Below are positions 8,914 through 15,867 of a stretch of DNA of 64,000 nt, in pieces; within the stretch, counting starts at the first letter, position 1, and each line of letters opens with the position of its first letter. This DNA is from [Synechococcus] sp. NIES-970 (GTDB lineage Bacteria; Cyanobacteriota; Cyanobacteriia; Cyanobacteriales; MRBY01), in the NCBI GenBank assembly GCA_002356215.1, contig AP017959.1, positions 1 through 64,000 on the forward strand, read 5' to 3'. Made by a program: the position numbers and the translations under genes. The notes under the pieces were generated by a model, which did no database searches, was not told the origin of the DNA, and was given only the letters and a program-made list of their open reading frames with translations.

Positions 8914-9636
8914 TTAAGAGTTGCGGCACCTGGGTAATCGAAACCAGGGTTGCTGGGGCTGACGATGGTGCTCTGCATGGAAAACGCCAAAGTGATAGCA
9001 GCTAAAAAATGACCACATCTGCCATAGTATTGCGTTTTTTGGCCCTGGTTTTTTCGGCAAGGGGCGATCGCGATGGGGGAGATAGGTACCAAAAACAAAC
9101 AGTTGCAGGGAGCTGCAAAAAATCGGCAGTAGATAAAAGAGAGAAAAATTTTCGTAGGATACCTGACCTATCAGATGTAACGGGAAGGCGATCGCCCCAA
9201 AAATTCCCACGAACCCCCAAAGTTGACCCCAGGATAAATATTTCCCCATAAAATGCCAATACCACCGCAGGGGATCGGCGTGATGCCCATTATGGAAATC
9301 TGGATCCCCGGGTTGAGCTGGCTGGTGATGGTGCTTGACGTGATTGCGAATACAGTCTCGATAGGACAAACAAGCATATAGGCGGACGCTCCAACGGCCG
9401 AGGCGATGGTTCCAACGGGGCGAACTGGGCCATAAATTACCATGCATGGCATCGTGGGCCAAGATAAATAGACCCGTGTGGAAAAAAGTTCTGAGCCCAA
9501 TGCCAGCTGCAATTCCGACCCAGGAAAGTGCCGTTAGTGGCTGACTTAAATAGTAAATGGCACTCCCCAGCCAAGCGGCAAAAATGGCGATCGCCCACAG
9601 TAACCCCAGCCTTTCATCGCGCCAACTCAATCTCAA
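8914..9636 (-). CDS. crtW: Beta-carotene ketolase CrtW
   Basis: Membrane di-iron oxygenase of the fatty-acid-desaturase fold that adds 4-keto groups to beta-carotene to give echinenone/canthaxanthin, the chromophores of OCP. 240 residues with the three histidine boxes: HDAMH (61-65), HVKHH (99-103) and HAEHH near the C-terminus. Four hydrophobic stretches flank them. I favour the TTG at 9636 because GGAGG sits 7 nt upstream and the encoded MRLSWRDERLGLLWA matches a normal N-terminus; no ATG is available nearby. It lies between ocp and frp on the same strand, which links pigment synthesis to the protein that uses it. Confidence 0.9.
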   Translation of the reverse strand: MRLSWRDERLGLLWAIAIFAAWLGSAIYYLSQPLTALSWVGIAAGIGLRTFFHTGLFILAHDAMHGNLWPSSPRWNHRLGRWSVRLYACLSYRDCIRNHVKHHHQPAQPGDPDFHNGHHADPLRWYWHFMGKYLSWGQLWGFVGIFGAIAFPLHLIGQVSYENFSLFYLLPIFCSSLQLFVFGTYLPHRDRPLPKKPGPKNAILWQMWSFFSCYHFGVFHAEHHRQPQQPWFRLPRCRNS

Positions 9637-9664
9637 AATTTTGCCTCCAACCCGTCTATCCTGA

Positions 9665-9690
9665 CAAAAAAACGCCCCCTAGGGACGTTT
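9665..9690 (-). terminator. Rho-independent terminator of ocp
   Basis: Read on the minus strand, AAACG-CCC pairs with GGG-CGTTT and is followed by seven U residues. It lies between ocp and crtW, so crtW is probably expressed from its own start or by read-through. Confidence 0.7.
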
Positions 9691-9754
9691 AACTAGATGA
9701 ATCGTAAATTACCGAGTAGAGTCTCTCCGATTCATACTATTTGTGGTTATCAAA

Positions 9755-10717
9755 TTATTTGCGCACAAGGTTGAGGAGTTCCTTCGCAGAGGCCAGAAGA
9801 TCCACGGCAACAAAGAAAATTTTGCCATCGGGATTAAGCAAGAAGCGCCAGGCAACATTCATGCCCACTTCCGCACCAAACCAAGGGGTTTGACAAGTCC
9901 CTGTCACCTTAATTTGGGTGTAACCATCATCGGTCGGTTCAACAATCCCTTTTTTGGGGTTCAACTTCAGGTTTTGGCATTCCTCTTGGAAGAAGCGCAA
10001 AACAGCTTCTTTCCCGACAATGGGCCGCTGGAAAGGCGGCTGGAGCGCACCATCTTCAGCAAACAGCGCAATCAGTGCTGAGAAGTCATTGGCATTGAGG
10101 TTGGTCATGTACTGGGTGATCGTCGGGTTATCAACGCCTTCAATCTCAACTTTTTCGCGCTGGGCGATTTCTGTGGGGACAACAACCGGCTCAGCGACCC
10201 GCTTGTAACCTTCCATCTTGCTGGAATCAAAACCCATGTCCACGACTGAGTTTCTCAGAACGGTGATCTGTTGGCCAGGCTCAAGGCTCCGGATGGTATC
10301 TAAAACTGCAGAAGCGTTGGCAGACAACTTATAGCCAGCAGGGATCGGGGCGACGGTACCTTCTTCCATCCATTGGCCGAGACGATACCAGAAGCCAAGC
10401 TTAATGTTGACAGACCAGGTGGCATAGGTGCGGTTGATCGGCGTGTCGATGCGGTTTGCTAGATCGCACATCACCTGAGCTTGGTCTTTGAACGAAAGCT
10501 GTTTGATTTGCGCGAGGGTAGACTCGGCAAACTGCATATTGGCGGCACCAGGAGCAGCAATGGTGATTGATTTGCCCATTTCGAGGTAAGCAAACCAGAT
10601 CAGCGCGAGTTGATCTTCGGCACTCAGCTGACTAAAGCGCGCGCTGGTGGCGGGCACAACGTCGGCAGCGAGGGTGCTGGGAAAGATATTTCTTGCTGCG
10701 TCGAGGGTATAAGGCAT
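9755..10717 (-). CDS. ocp: Orange carotenoid protein
   Basis: Water-soluble photoreceptor and phycobilisome quencher binding one ketocarotenoid; blue-green light converts it to the red quenching form. 320 residues: helical N-terminal domain (~1-165), linker, and NTF2-like C-terminal domain (~195-320). Key residues are present: Tyr44, Trp110 and Arg155 in the N-terminal domain; Tyr203, Trp290 and Asp306 correspond to Synechocystis Tyr201, Trp288 and Asp304, shifted by a linker two residues longer. GGAG lies 8 nt before the ATG. Having frp and crtW downstream is typical of the OCP1 group, whose members respond to FRP. The divergent region to tldD contains paired HIP1 sites. Confidence 0.97.
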   Translation of the reverse strand: MPYTLDAARNIFPSTLAADVVPATSARFSQLSAEDQLALIWFAYLEMGKSITIAAPGAANMQFAESTLAQIKQLSFKDQAQVMCDLANRIDTPINRTYATWSVNIKLGFWYRLGQWMEEGTVAPIPAGYKLSANASAVLDTIRSLEPGQQITVLRNSVVDMGFDSSKMEGYKRVAEPVVVPTEIAQREKVEIEGVDNPTITQYMTNLNANDFSALIALFAEDGALQPPFQRPIVGKEAVLRFFQEECQNLKLNPKKGIVEPTDDGYTQIKVTGTCQTPWFGAEVGMNVAWRFLLNPDGKIFFVAVDLLASAKELLNLVRK

Positions 10718-10810
10718 ACAGATTGCTCCGTGAGATATAAAATTCGTCCTTTAGTCAAGGTTAACACACATTTTCTTAACAATCGTTTACAGTTTGTATA
10801 AGAATATGTT

Positions 10811-10847
10811 GGCGATCGCCTAGGGTCTGATTACGGGCGATCGCCTA
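10811..10847. repeat. Paired HIP1 palindromes between ocp and tldD
   Basis: The 12-mer GGCGATCGCCTA occurs at 10811-10822 and again at 10836-10847, 25 bp start to start. Each copy is HIP1 in its extended form. The two 10-bp palindromes could pair with each other in single strands. They lie in the divergent ocp/tldD promoter region. Confidence 0.75.
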
Positions 10848-10848
10848 A

Positions 10849-10898
10849 CGCTTGAAATTTCTGGGCCCAGACTGCCTACAATTAGGGTATTTCAAGCG
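10849..10898. repeat. Inverted repeat in tldD leader
   Basis: CGCTTGAAAT (10849-10858) and ATTTCAAGCG (10889-10898) are perfect complements. The 30-nt loop contains a perfect 12-bp palindrome, TCTGGGCCCAGA (10860-10871). It ends 14 bp before the tldD start codon, so it is either an operator or an RNA stem that could affect translation. Confidence 0.7.
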
Positions 10899-10912
10899 GG
10901 AAAGAGAAATCG

Positions 10913-12307
10913 ATGGCAGAGCTTTTGGCGGCATACAAAAATCAATTAACGGATCTGATTCAACGCTACAAAAATCAGGTGGATTTTTTGGCAATCCGGC
11001 TAGAGCAGGCGGAAGGGAGCAGTATTCTGTTGCGATCAAATAAAATTGAAACCCTCAGCGAAAGTACATCCCTGGGGGGGCAGGTGCGGGCTTGTCATAA
11101 AGGCGGTTGGGGCTTCGCGGCGTTCAATAATCTCGAACAGCTCAAGCTCCGGATCGAGGAGGCGATCGCCGCCGCAATTTTAATCGGCGATGATGAAACC
11201 CTACTGGCCCCCGTTGAGCCGATCCAAGCAGTGTGCAGTCTACCTTTTACGGGGACAGATCCCCGGCAGATTCCCCTTGAGCGCAAAAAGGAGTTGTGCG
11301 ATCGCTACAGCGAGGTACTCCTTAGCTATGACAACAAAATCACCAGTACCCGCGTCAGCTACGGGGACAGCACCCAACATATAATCCTCGCCACCTCCGA
11401 GGGAACCTTGATCGAACAGTCCTGGACAGACATGGAAATGCGCTTTTCCGCCACCGCCCGGGATGGTGACACAGTACAAACGGGGCGGGAAACAACGGGT
11501 TCTCGCAAAGCCTATGAAGATTTAGAAAATCTCGATGCCCAAGTACAAGGTGCTGCCCAGCGCGCCACAGATTCTCTCACTTTACCCACCGTTAAGGGGG
11601 GAACCTATACTGTTGTCATCGACCCGATTTTGACTGGGCTATTTGTCCATGAAGCCTTCGGCCACCTCTCCGAAGCAGACATGGCCTACGAAAACCCTGA
11701 TCTGCTCGAAACCATGAGCATGGGCCGACAATTCGGCGGCGAAGATCTCCAGATTTTTGATGGGGCCGCCCCAGAGGGTCATCGGGGTAGTTATCTATAC
11801 GACGATGAAGGGGTTCCCGCCACCACAACGCAGTTGATCAAGGATGGTCGCCTGGTGGGCCGCCTTCATTCCCGGGAGACAGCGGGCAAACTGGACGAAA
11901 AACCCACCGGCAATGCTCGCTGTCTGAACTATCACTATTCGCCAATCGTCCGCATGACCAACACCTGGATCGAGCGAGGCACAACTCCCGTGGCTGATTT
12001 ACCCACTGATATCAAAGAAGGGGTCTATGCAAAAAATTGGCTCGGCGGCATGACCAACGGCGAAATGTTTACCTTTAGCGCCGGGGAAGCCTGGATGATC
12101 CGAAATGGCAAAATCGCTGAACCCGTCAAGGATGTGACCCTCTCCGGCAACGTATTCAAAACCCTAAAAAATATTGAGGCGATCGCAGACGATTTCTATT
12201 GGGACGAATCTGGTGGCTGCGGTAAAGGTGGCCAAAGCGGTCTACCAGTGGGCTGTGGTGGCCCCTCTCTGCGTATCCGCGACGTTGTCGTCGGCGGCGA
12301 TACCTAA
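10913..12307 (+). CDS. tldD: Metalloprotease TldD
   Basis: Subunit of the TldD/TldE (PmbA) cytoplasmic peptidase, known for trimming unfolded peptides and for maturing ribosomally made peptides. 464 residues. The zinc motif HEAFGH follows GLFV at about residue 245; a further ligand is expected in the C-terminal domain, where CGKGGQSGLPVGCGGPS is the conserved end of the family. The N-terminal TldD domain includes LLRSNKIETLSES. Its partner TldE is not in the window. AAAGAGAAATCG precedes the ATG, and a stem-loop (10849-10898) sits just upstream. A weak hairpin without a T-run (12311-12336) follows the stop. Confidence 0.93.
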   Translation: MAELLAAYKNQLTDLIQRYKNQVDFLAIRLEQAEGSSILLRSNKIETLSESTSLGGQVRACHKGGWGFAAFNNLEQLKLRIEEAIAAAILIGDDETLLAPVEPIQAVCSLPFTGTDPRQIPLERKKELCDRYSEVLLSYDNKITSTRVSYGDSTQHIILATSEGTLIEQSWTDMEMRFSATARDGDTVQTGRETTGSRKAYEDLENLDAQVQGAAQRATDSLTLPTVKGGTYTVVIDPILTGLFVHEAFGHLSEADMAYENPDLLETMSMGRQFGGEDLQIFDGAAPEGHRGSYLYDDEGVPATTTQLIKDGRLVGRLHSRETAGKLDEKPTGNARCLNYHYSPIVRMTNTWIERGTTPVADLPTDIKEGVYAKNWLGGMTNGEMFTFSAGEAWMIRNGKIAEPVKDVTLSGNVFKTLKNIEAIADDFYWDESGGCGKGGQSGLPVGCGGPSLRIRDVVVGGDT

Positions 12308-12454
12308 ATATTCTCTCCCAAGGGGGAACAAGAGAAAGACTAAACCTATTCAGGAAGTGACAATAGGGAGTTAGCCTTGAATTTTCAAAATGCTTATGCC
12401 AGCATAAAGGAGTTCTACCGGATAAAACCTGCCGGAGAATAGGAGGTGATGCCC

Positions 12455-12526
12455 ATGAATGACAGTAGTAACAACATGGGTCTCACAGTTAAAGTGAATC
12501 GGCTGTGTGCCGGGGCTGTTCTCTAA
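12455..12526 (+). CDS. Candidate 23-residue leader peptide ORF
   Basis: A short ORF encoding 23 residues (M-N-D-S-S-N-N-M-G-L...A-G-A-V-L) begins at the ATG at 12455. It is preceded by AGGAGGTGAT (12441-12450), a full match to the 16S rRNA anti-Shine-Dalgarno sequence, with 8 nt between AGGAGG and the ATG. This is much stronger than the ribosome sites of most genes here. The ORF overlaps the GGGTCTC arm of a long-range pairing, so its translation could control folding of the leader. The peptide has no recognised homologue, and chance cannot be excluded for so short a frame. Confidence 0.4.
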   Translation: MNDSSNNMGLTVKVNRLCAGAVL

Positions 12527-12609
12527 AATTTTGCTTACTCTTGTGAGTAAGTTAAGAGAGTCGGAGTTCCTTCCGGCAGTCAGATTTTAACTAAAGAGAC
12601 CCGACTAGA

Positions 12610-12666
12610 CCGCCCTAGCTCCGTTATCTTGTTAGGTAACCCACGCAAGGGCGGATAGTTTTTTTA
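12610..12666 (+). terminator. Terminator/attenuator before pterin dehydratase gene
   Basis: CCGCCCT (12610-12616) pairs perfectly with AGGGCGG (12648-12654) and is followed by ATAG and seven T residues. The loop contains a small GTTA/TAAC stem. The Shine-Dalgarno AAGGAG of the next gene begins directly after the T-run, which is the layout of regulated termination. Confidence 0.7.
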
Positions 12667-12682
12667 AGGAGTATTTCAGTCC

Positions 12683-12961
12683 ATGGCCCATCTACTCAAC
12701 GATCACGAAATTCAAGCCCGACTCAAGCAACTCCCCGACTGGTCAAAAGTTGACAACAAAATTCAGCGAATCTTTAAGTTTAAAAATTTTGTGGAAGCTG
12801 TTGCCTTTGTCAACCAACTGGTTGTCCCTGCCGAAACCGCTGACCATCACCCTGACCTTGAAATCTCCTATGGCAAGGTCATTGTTAATCTCACTAGCCA
12901 CGATGCTGGTGGCTTGACAGAAAAAGATTTTGACCTCGCGGAAACTTTCAACCAGATATAA
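12683..12961 (+). CDS. Pterin-4a-carbinolamine dehydratase
   Basis: PCD/DCoH-family protein of 92 residues. The enzyme dehydrates 4a-hydroxytetrahydropterin, recycling oxidised pterin cofactor; bacterial members have also been linked to folate and molybdopterin metabolism. The active-site motif is clear: E-T-A-D-H-H-P-D-L-E-I-S-Y at about residues 51-63. It is a complete single-domain protein. AAGGAG lies 11 nt before the ATG. The gene appears monocistronic, with a terminator-bearing structured leader upstream and a 205-bp gap to the porin gene. No phenylalanine hydroxylase gene is nearby, so the pterin source is unknown. Confidence 0.9.
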   Translation: MAHLLNDHEIQARLKQLPDWSKVDNKIQRIFKFKNFVEAVAFVNQLVVPAETADHHPDLEISYGKVIVNLTSHDAGGLTEKDFDLAETFNQI

Positions 12962-13166
12962 GCGTCCCAGACTGACATACCTCAAGTTTGGCTGGCTTCA
13001 TTGGTGTACGTTACCTAGTGGTCTCTCACCTAATGATTTGGTAAAGAAATCATCAAAAATTCCTTATGCCCATCACCACCCAATTCAAAAATCTTGCGGT
13101 AATATTAATGGCATAGAGCATGATCTTAACTTTCGATGATCTGCTCATATGTGTGAGGAAAAACAA

Positions 13167-14771
13167 ATGAAAGCATCTCTCTGGAAATCTTTATCCATTG
13201 CATCTGCTGCTGTTGGCGTCTCTGTTGCCGCTGCTGGCACCGCCCAAGCACAAAGCAATTCTGAAATTCTTAATCAAATCAACACCTACAGCCAAAGCGA
13301 CATCGCTCAGGTTAACAGTGTTTTCCAACTCAGCGACGTTTCCCCTTCTGACTGGGCTTTCGACGCACTCCGTAATCTTGTTGAGAACTACAACTGTATC
13401 GTTGGTTATCCCGACGGTACCTTCCGTGGTACTCGTCCCCTCAGCCGTTATGAATTCGCTGCTGGTCTGAATGCTTGTTTGCAACAGATTGAGCGGATGA
13501 TTGGCGATGGTGGTGGTGTTACTCAAGAAGATCTCGCTGCTCTTCGTCGTTTGCTCAACGAATTCGAGGCTGAGCTAGCTACTCTTGGTGCTCGTGTTGA
13601 TGATCTTGATGGTCGTGTTGAGTTCCTCGAAGATAACCAGTTTTCCACCACCACTAAGCTAAATGGTGAAGTTGTTTTTGCAATCACTGACAGCTTTGGT
13701 GATACAAGTGCCCTTGATGGTGTGGATGACGACAGAACGCAGACCACTTTCTCAGATCGTGTGCGTCTAACCCTAGAAACTAGCTTCACCGGTCGTGACA
13801 CCTTAATCACCCGCCTGACTGCTGGTAACTCTTCTTCCTTTTCTCCCACTACTGGTGCGATTCCTCCTGGTAGTGAGAGTGATTTTGGCAGTGGTGTTGG
13901 CTTCCAAACCTTCAACCTCGATAACGGTAACGATGTTGTTGTCGATTGGTTGGCTTACTACTTCCCTGTTGGCAGAATCAACGCCTATGCCGCTGCTTTC
14001 GGTGGTCTCCACAGTGACTACACCAGCACAACTTTCGGCGCTACTGGCCTCGAAGACTTCACCGGCGGCAGCGGTTCTTTAACTCAACTTGCTGCTTCTA
14101 GCCCCATCTACACTATTGGTGGTGGCTCTGGTCTTGGTATTAATGCACCTTTGGGACCCGTTGACATTTCTTTGGGCTATTTGGCAGAGGATGCTTCTAA
14201 TCCCGCTTCCAAAGCAGGTCTGTTTAATGGTGAATATAGCGCTCTTGCCCAGCTCGCCTTCAACATTGGCGAACGTGCTGAGTTAGGCTTCACCTACGTC
14301 AACGCTTACCACAACAACACCCCTATCTTTGACTTTGGTGGTGGTAGTGCTGTAAATGGCACAGTTTTTGCTAACGCGCCTGTTGGTCTCGACGCTACCG
14401 AAAGCAATAGCTTTGGTCTCCAAGGAAAGCTCGACCTCTCCGATACAATCTCCTTAGCTGCCTATGGGATGTATACAGATGCTAAGTCTGCTGTTGGCCC
14501 AGAAGAAGCGGAAATCTGGAGCTATGGTCTTGGGGTTGCCTTTAATGACTTTGGTAAAGAGGGTAACGTTCTTGGTCTCTTTGCCGGTGCTCCTCCCTAT
14601 GTTGGTGAAATTGGTAACACTCCCGTTCAAGTTGAAGGGTTCTACAAGTATCAGCTAACTGATGGTATCTCTATCACTCCCGGTGTAATCTGGTTGAAAG
14701 ACTCTGCCCAGGGTGTATTGGGTGAAGAAAGTGCAGTTATCGGTACTCTCCGCACAACTTTCACTTTCTAA
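13167..14771 (+). CDS. SLH-domain outer-membrane porin (Som/OprB-like)
   Basis: Cyanobacterial major outer-membrane channel, 534 residues from the ATG at 13167 (GAGG 8 nt upstream); an in-frame ATG at 13149 lacks a ribosome site. Layout: Sec signal peptide ending AQA (~28 residues); SLH domain (~50-110: DVSPSDWAFDALRNL, GYPDGTF, LSRYEFAAGL) that binds peptidoglycan-linked polymer; a coiled coil (~120-155); and an OprB-type beta-barrel ending in an aromatic residue (TFTF), a signal for barrel assembly. Codon use is strongly biased (GGT, GCT, TCC), suggesting high expression. A 205-bp gap and two strong hairpins downstream mark a single-gene unit. Confidence 0.92.
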   Translation: MKASLWKSLSIASAAVGVSVAAAGTAQAQSNSEILNQINTYSQSDIAQVNSVFQLSDVSPSDWAFDALRNLVENYNCIVGYPDGTFRGTRPLSRYEFAAGLNACLQQIERMIGDGGGVTQEDLAALRRLLNEFEAELATLGARVDDLDGRVEFLEDNQFSTTTKLNGEVVFAITDSFGDTSALDGVDDDRTQTTFSDRVRLTLETSFTGRDTLITRLTAGNSSSFSPTTGAIPPGSESDFGSGVGFQTFNLDNGNDVVVDWLAYYFPVGRINAYAAAFGGLHSDYTSTTFGATGLEDFTGGSGSLTQLAASSPIYTIGGGSGLGINAPLGPVDISLGYLAEDASNPASKAGLFNGEYSALAQLAFNIGERAELGFTYVNAYHNNTPIFDFGGGSAVNGTVFANAPVGLDATESNSFGLQGKLDLSDTISLAAYGMYTDAKSAVGPEEAEIWSYGLGVAFNDFGKEGNVLGLFAGAPPYVGEIGNTPVQVEGFYKYQLTDGISITPGVIWLKDSAQGVLGEESAVIGTLRTTFTF

Positions 14772-14774
14772 GAT

Positions 14775-14797
14775 TCAGTTAATCTGAATTTAACTGA
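14775..14797. repeat. Perfect 8-bp inverted repeat after porin gene
   Basis: TCAGTTAA (14775-14782) and TTAACTGA (14790-14797) flank a 7-nt loop. No T-run follows; it lies just before the main terminator and may protect the mRNA 3' end. Confidence 0.55.
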
Positions 14798-14814
14798 TTA
14801 GCTTCTACACTTTA

Positions 14815-14855
14815 AAAAAAGAAAGCTCCGTCTTTGGGTGGAGCTTTCTTTTTTT
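14815..14855 (+). terminator. Strong bidirectional terminator of porin gene
   Basis: GAAAGCTCC (14821-14829) pairs with GGAGCTTTC (14840-14848); flanking A7 and T7 runs lengthen the stem and supply U-tracts in both directions. Confidence 0.9.
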
Positions 14856-14936
14856 ACACTTCCCTAGCTATTTCTCTCAAGATTAATTCTCCTCTAAACT
14901 TTTCAAGGAGGGACACTCTCCGTCTGGTCCATGGCC

Positions 14937-14960
14937 ACCTCCCTTAAGGGAGGTTTTTTT
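14937..14960 (+). terminator. Second terminator before the dehydrogenase gene
   Basis: ACCTCCC (14937-14943), loop TTAA and GGGAGGT (14948-14954) form a perfect hairpin followed by T residues to 14960. The 80 bp between this and the previous terminator hold no ORF; GGAC and GTCC at about 14911-14930 could pair. The two terminators in series may enclose a short RNA or simply be redundant. Confidence 0.75.
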
Positions 14961-14997
14961 GTGGTTTATTGGGAAAAGTAAACAACAGGATAATTGG

Positions 14998-15867
14998 ATG
15001 AAAATTAGTGTATTTGGAATGGGTTTAATGGGAAGACCGATCGCCCAAAAGTTAGCCCAAGAAAATTATTGGTCTATAGTTGCCTATAACAGGACACCAG
15101 AGAAGCTAGAGGGCTTAGCAGATAAAGGATTAACGGTGACAAGCAGCCCCCAAGAAGCGATTCTAAATAATGACTATCTAATTCTGAGCCTCAGTGATGG
15201 GACAGCAATTCGGGAGACGCTTTTATCTGATACAGGCATTGGCTTCGCTGACAAAATTGTGATTCAGATGGGTACGATCGCCCCGGAAGAGAGTAAGGCG
15301 ATCGCTGCAGAAATTCAACGACGTCGGGGTCAATACCTAGAAGCCCCCGTGCTTGGGAGTATCCCTGAAGCAAAACAAGGCACATTATTAGTAATGGTCG
15401 GCGGTGAAGAAAAACTATTTCAAGCTTGTTTACCGATTTTTCAAGTTCTGGGGGAAGATCCACAATACATCGGCCCAGTGGGGAGTGCAGCAGCTCTCAA
15501 ACTAGCACTAAATCAACTGATTGCCAGTTTAACTGCAGCATTTTCTCTAAGTCTAGGCTTGATTCAGCGAGAAGGGGTTGAGCTTGAGAAATTTATGAAT
15601 ATTTTGCGCGCCAGTGCCCTCTATGCCCCCACTTTCGATAAAAAGTTGTCACGGATGAGCGATCGCCACTTTGCCAACCCCAACTTTCCGACCAAACATC
15701 TGCTCAAAGATACCCATCTTTTCTTACAAGCTGCCGCAACGGCTGGCCTCAATACCGCAGGGCTCGATGGCATTCAAAAAATTATCGAGCAGGCGATCGC
15801 CCAGAATTTAGCCGATACGGATTATTCTGCCATTTACCAGGTGATCAACCCGCCCCCAACACCTTAG
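14998..15867 (+). CDS. NAD(P)-dependent beta-hydroxyacid dehydrogenase
   Basis: 6-phosphogluconate dehydrogenase/3-hydroxyisobutyrate dehydrogenase superfamily, 289 residues from the ATG at 14998 with AGGA 7 nt upstream. The Rossmann motif is VFGMGLMGRPIAQKL; the substrate loop EAPVLGSIPEAKQGTLLVMVGG corresponds to the family segment D-A-P-V-S-G-G. The catalytic Lys is in ALKLALNQL (about residue 170). The substrate cannot be told from sequence; glyoxylate/succinic-semialdehyde reductases of the GLYR type are close candidates because of the loop sequence. The 3' end overlaps the convergent response-regulator gene by 23 bp. Confidence 0.85.
   Translation: MKISVFGMGLMGRPIAQKLAQENYWSIVAYNRTPEKLEGLADKGLTVTSSPQEAILNNDYLILSLSDGTAIRETLLSDTGIGFADKIVIQMGTIAPEESKAIAAEIQRRRGQYLEAPVLGSIPEAKQGTLLVMVGGEEKLFQACLPIFQVLGEDPQYIGPVGSAAALKLALNQLIASLTAAFSLSLGLIQREGVELEKFMNILRASALYAPTFDKKLSRMSDRHFANPNFPTKHLLKDTHLFLQAAATAGLNTAGLDGIQKIIEQAIAQNLADTDYSAIYQVINPPPTP

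Larger units (their letters stand above)
12389..12666 (+). ncRNA. Candidate structured leader RNA upstream of pterin dehydratase
   Basis: The 375-bp gap between tldD and the dehydratase gene contains many long complementary segments: ATGCT/AGCAT (about 12390-12405); CTGCCGG (12429-12435) with CCGGCAG (12573-12579); CTTACTC/GAGTAAG with a TTGT loop (12534-12551); AGTCGG (12559-12564) with CCGACT (12601-12606); and GGGTCTC (12478-12484) with GAGACCC (12597-12603). The last crosses the first long-range stem, giving a possible pseudoknot, and competes with the AGTCGG stem. A terminator hairpin follows at 12610-12666, 16 nt before the next start codon. The arrangement resembles an attenuator or riboswitch. 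I do not recognise a known Rfam class, and the ends are estimated. It could instead be an independent small RNA. Confidence 0.5.

Noticed and set aside
12389-12560. The structured region as end of an IS200/IS605 element or its guide RNA
   Set aside because: Hairpins are present but there is no TnpA/TnpB coding sequence or second end; kept only as an alternative for the leader RNA.
12930-13139. 69-codon frame after the pterin dehydratase gene
   Set aside because: It overlaps the dehydratase 3' end and lacks a ribosome site; the region is more likely the porin promoter and leader.
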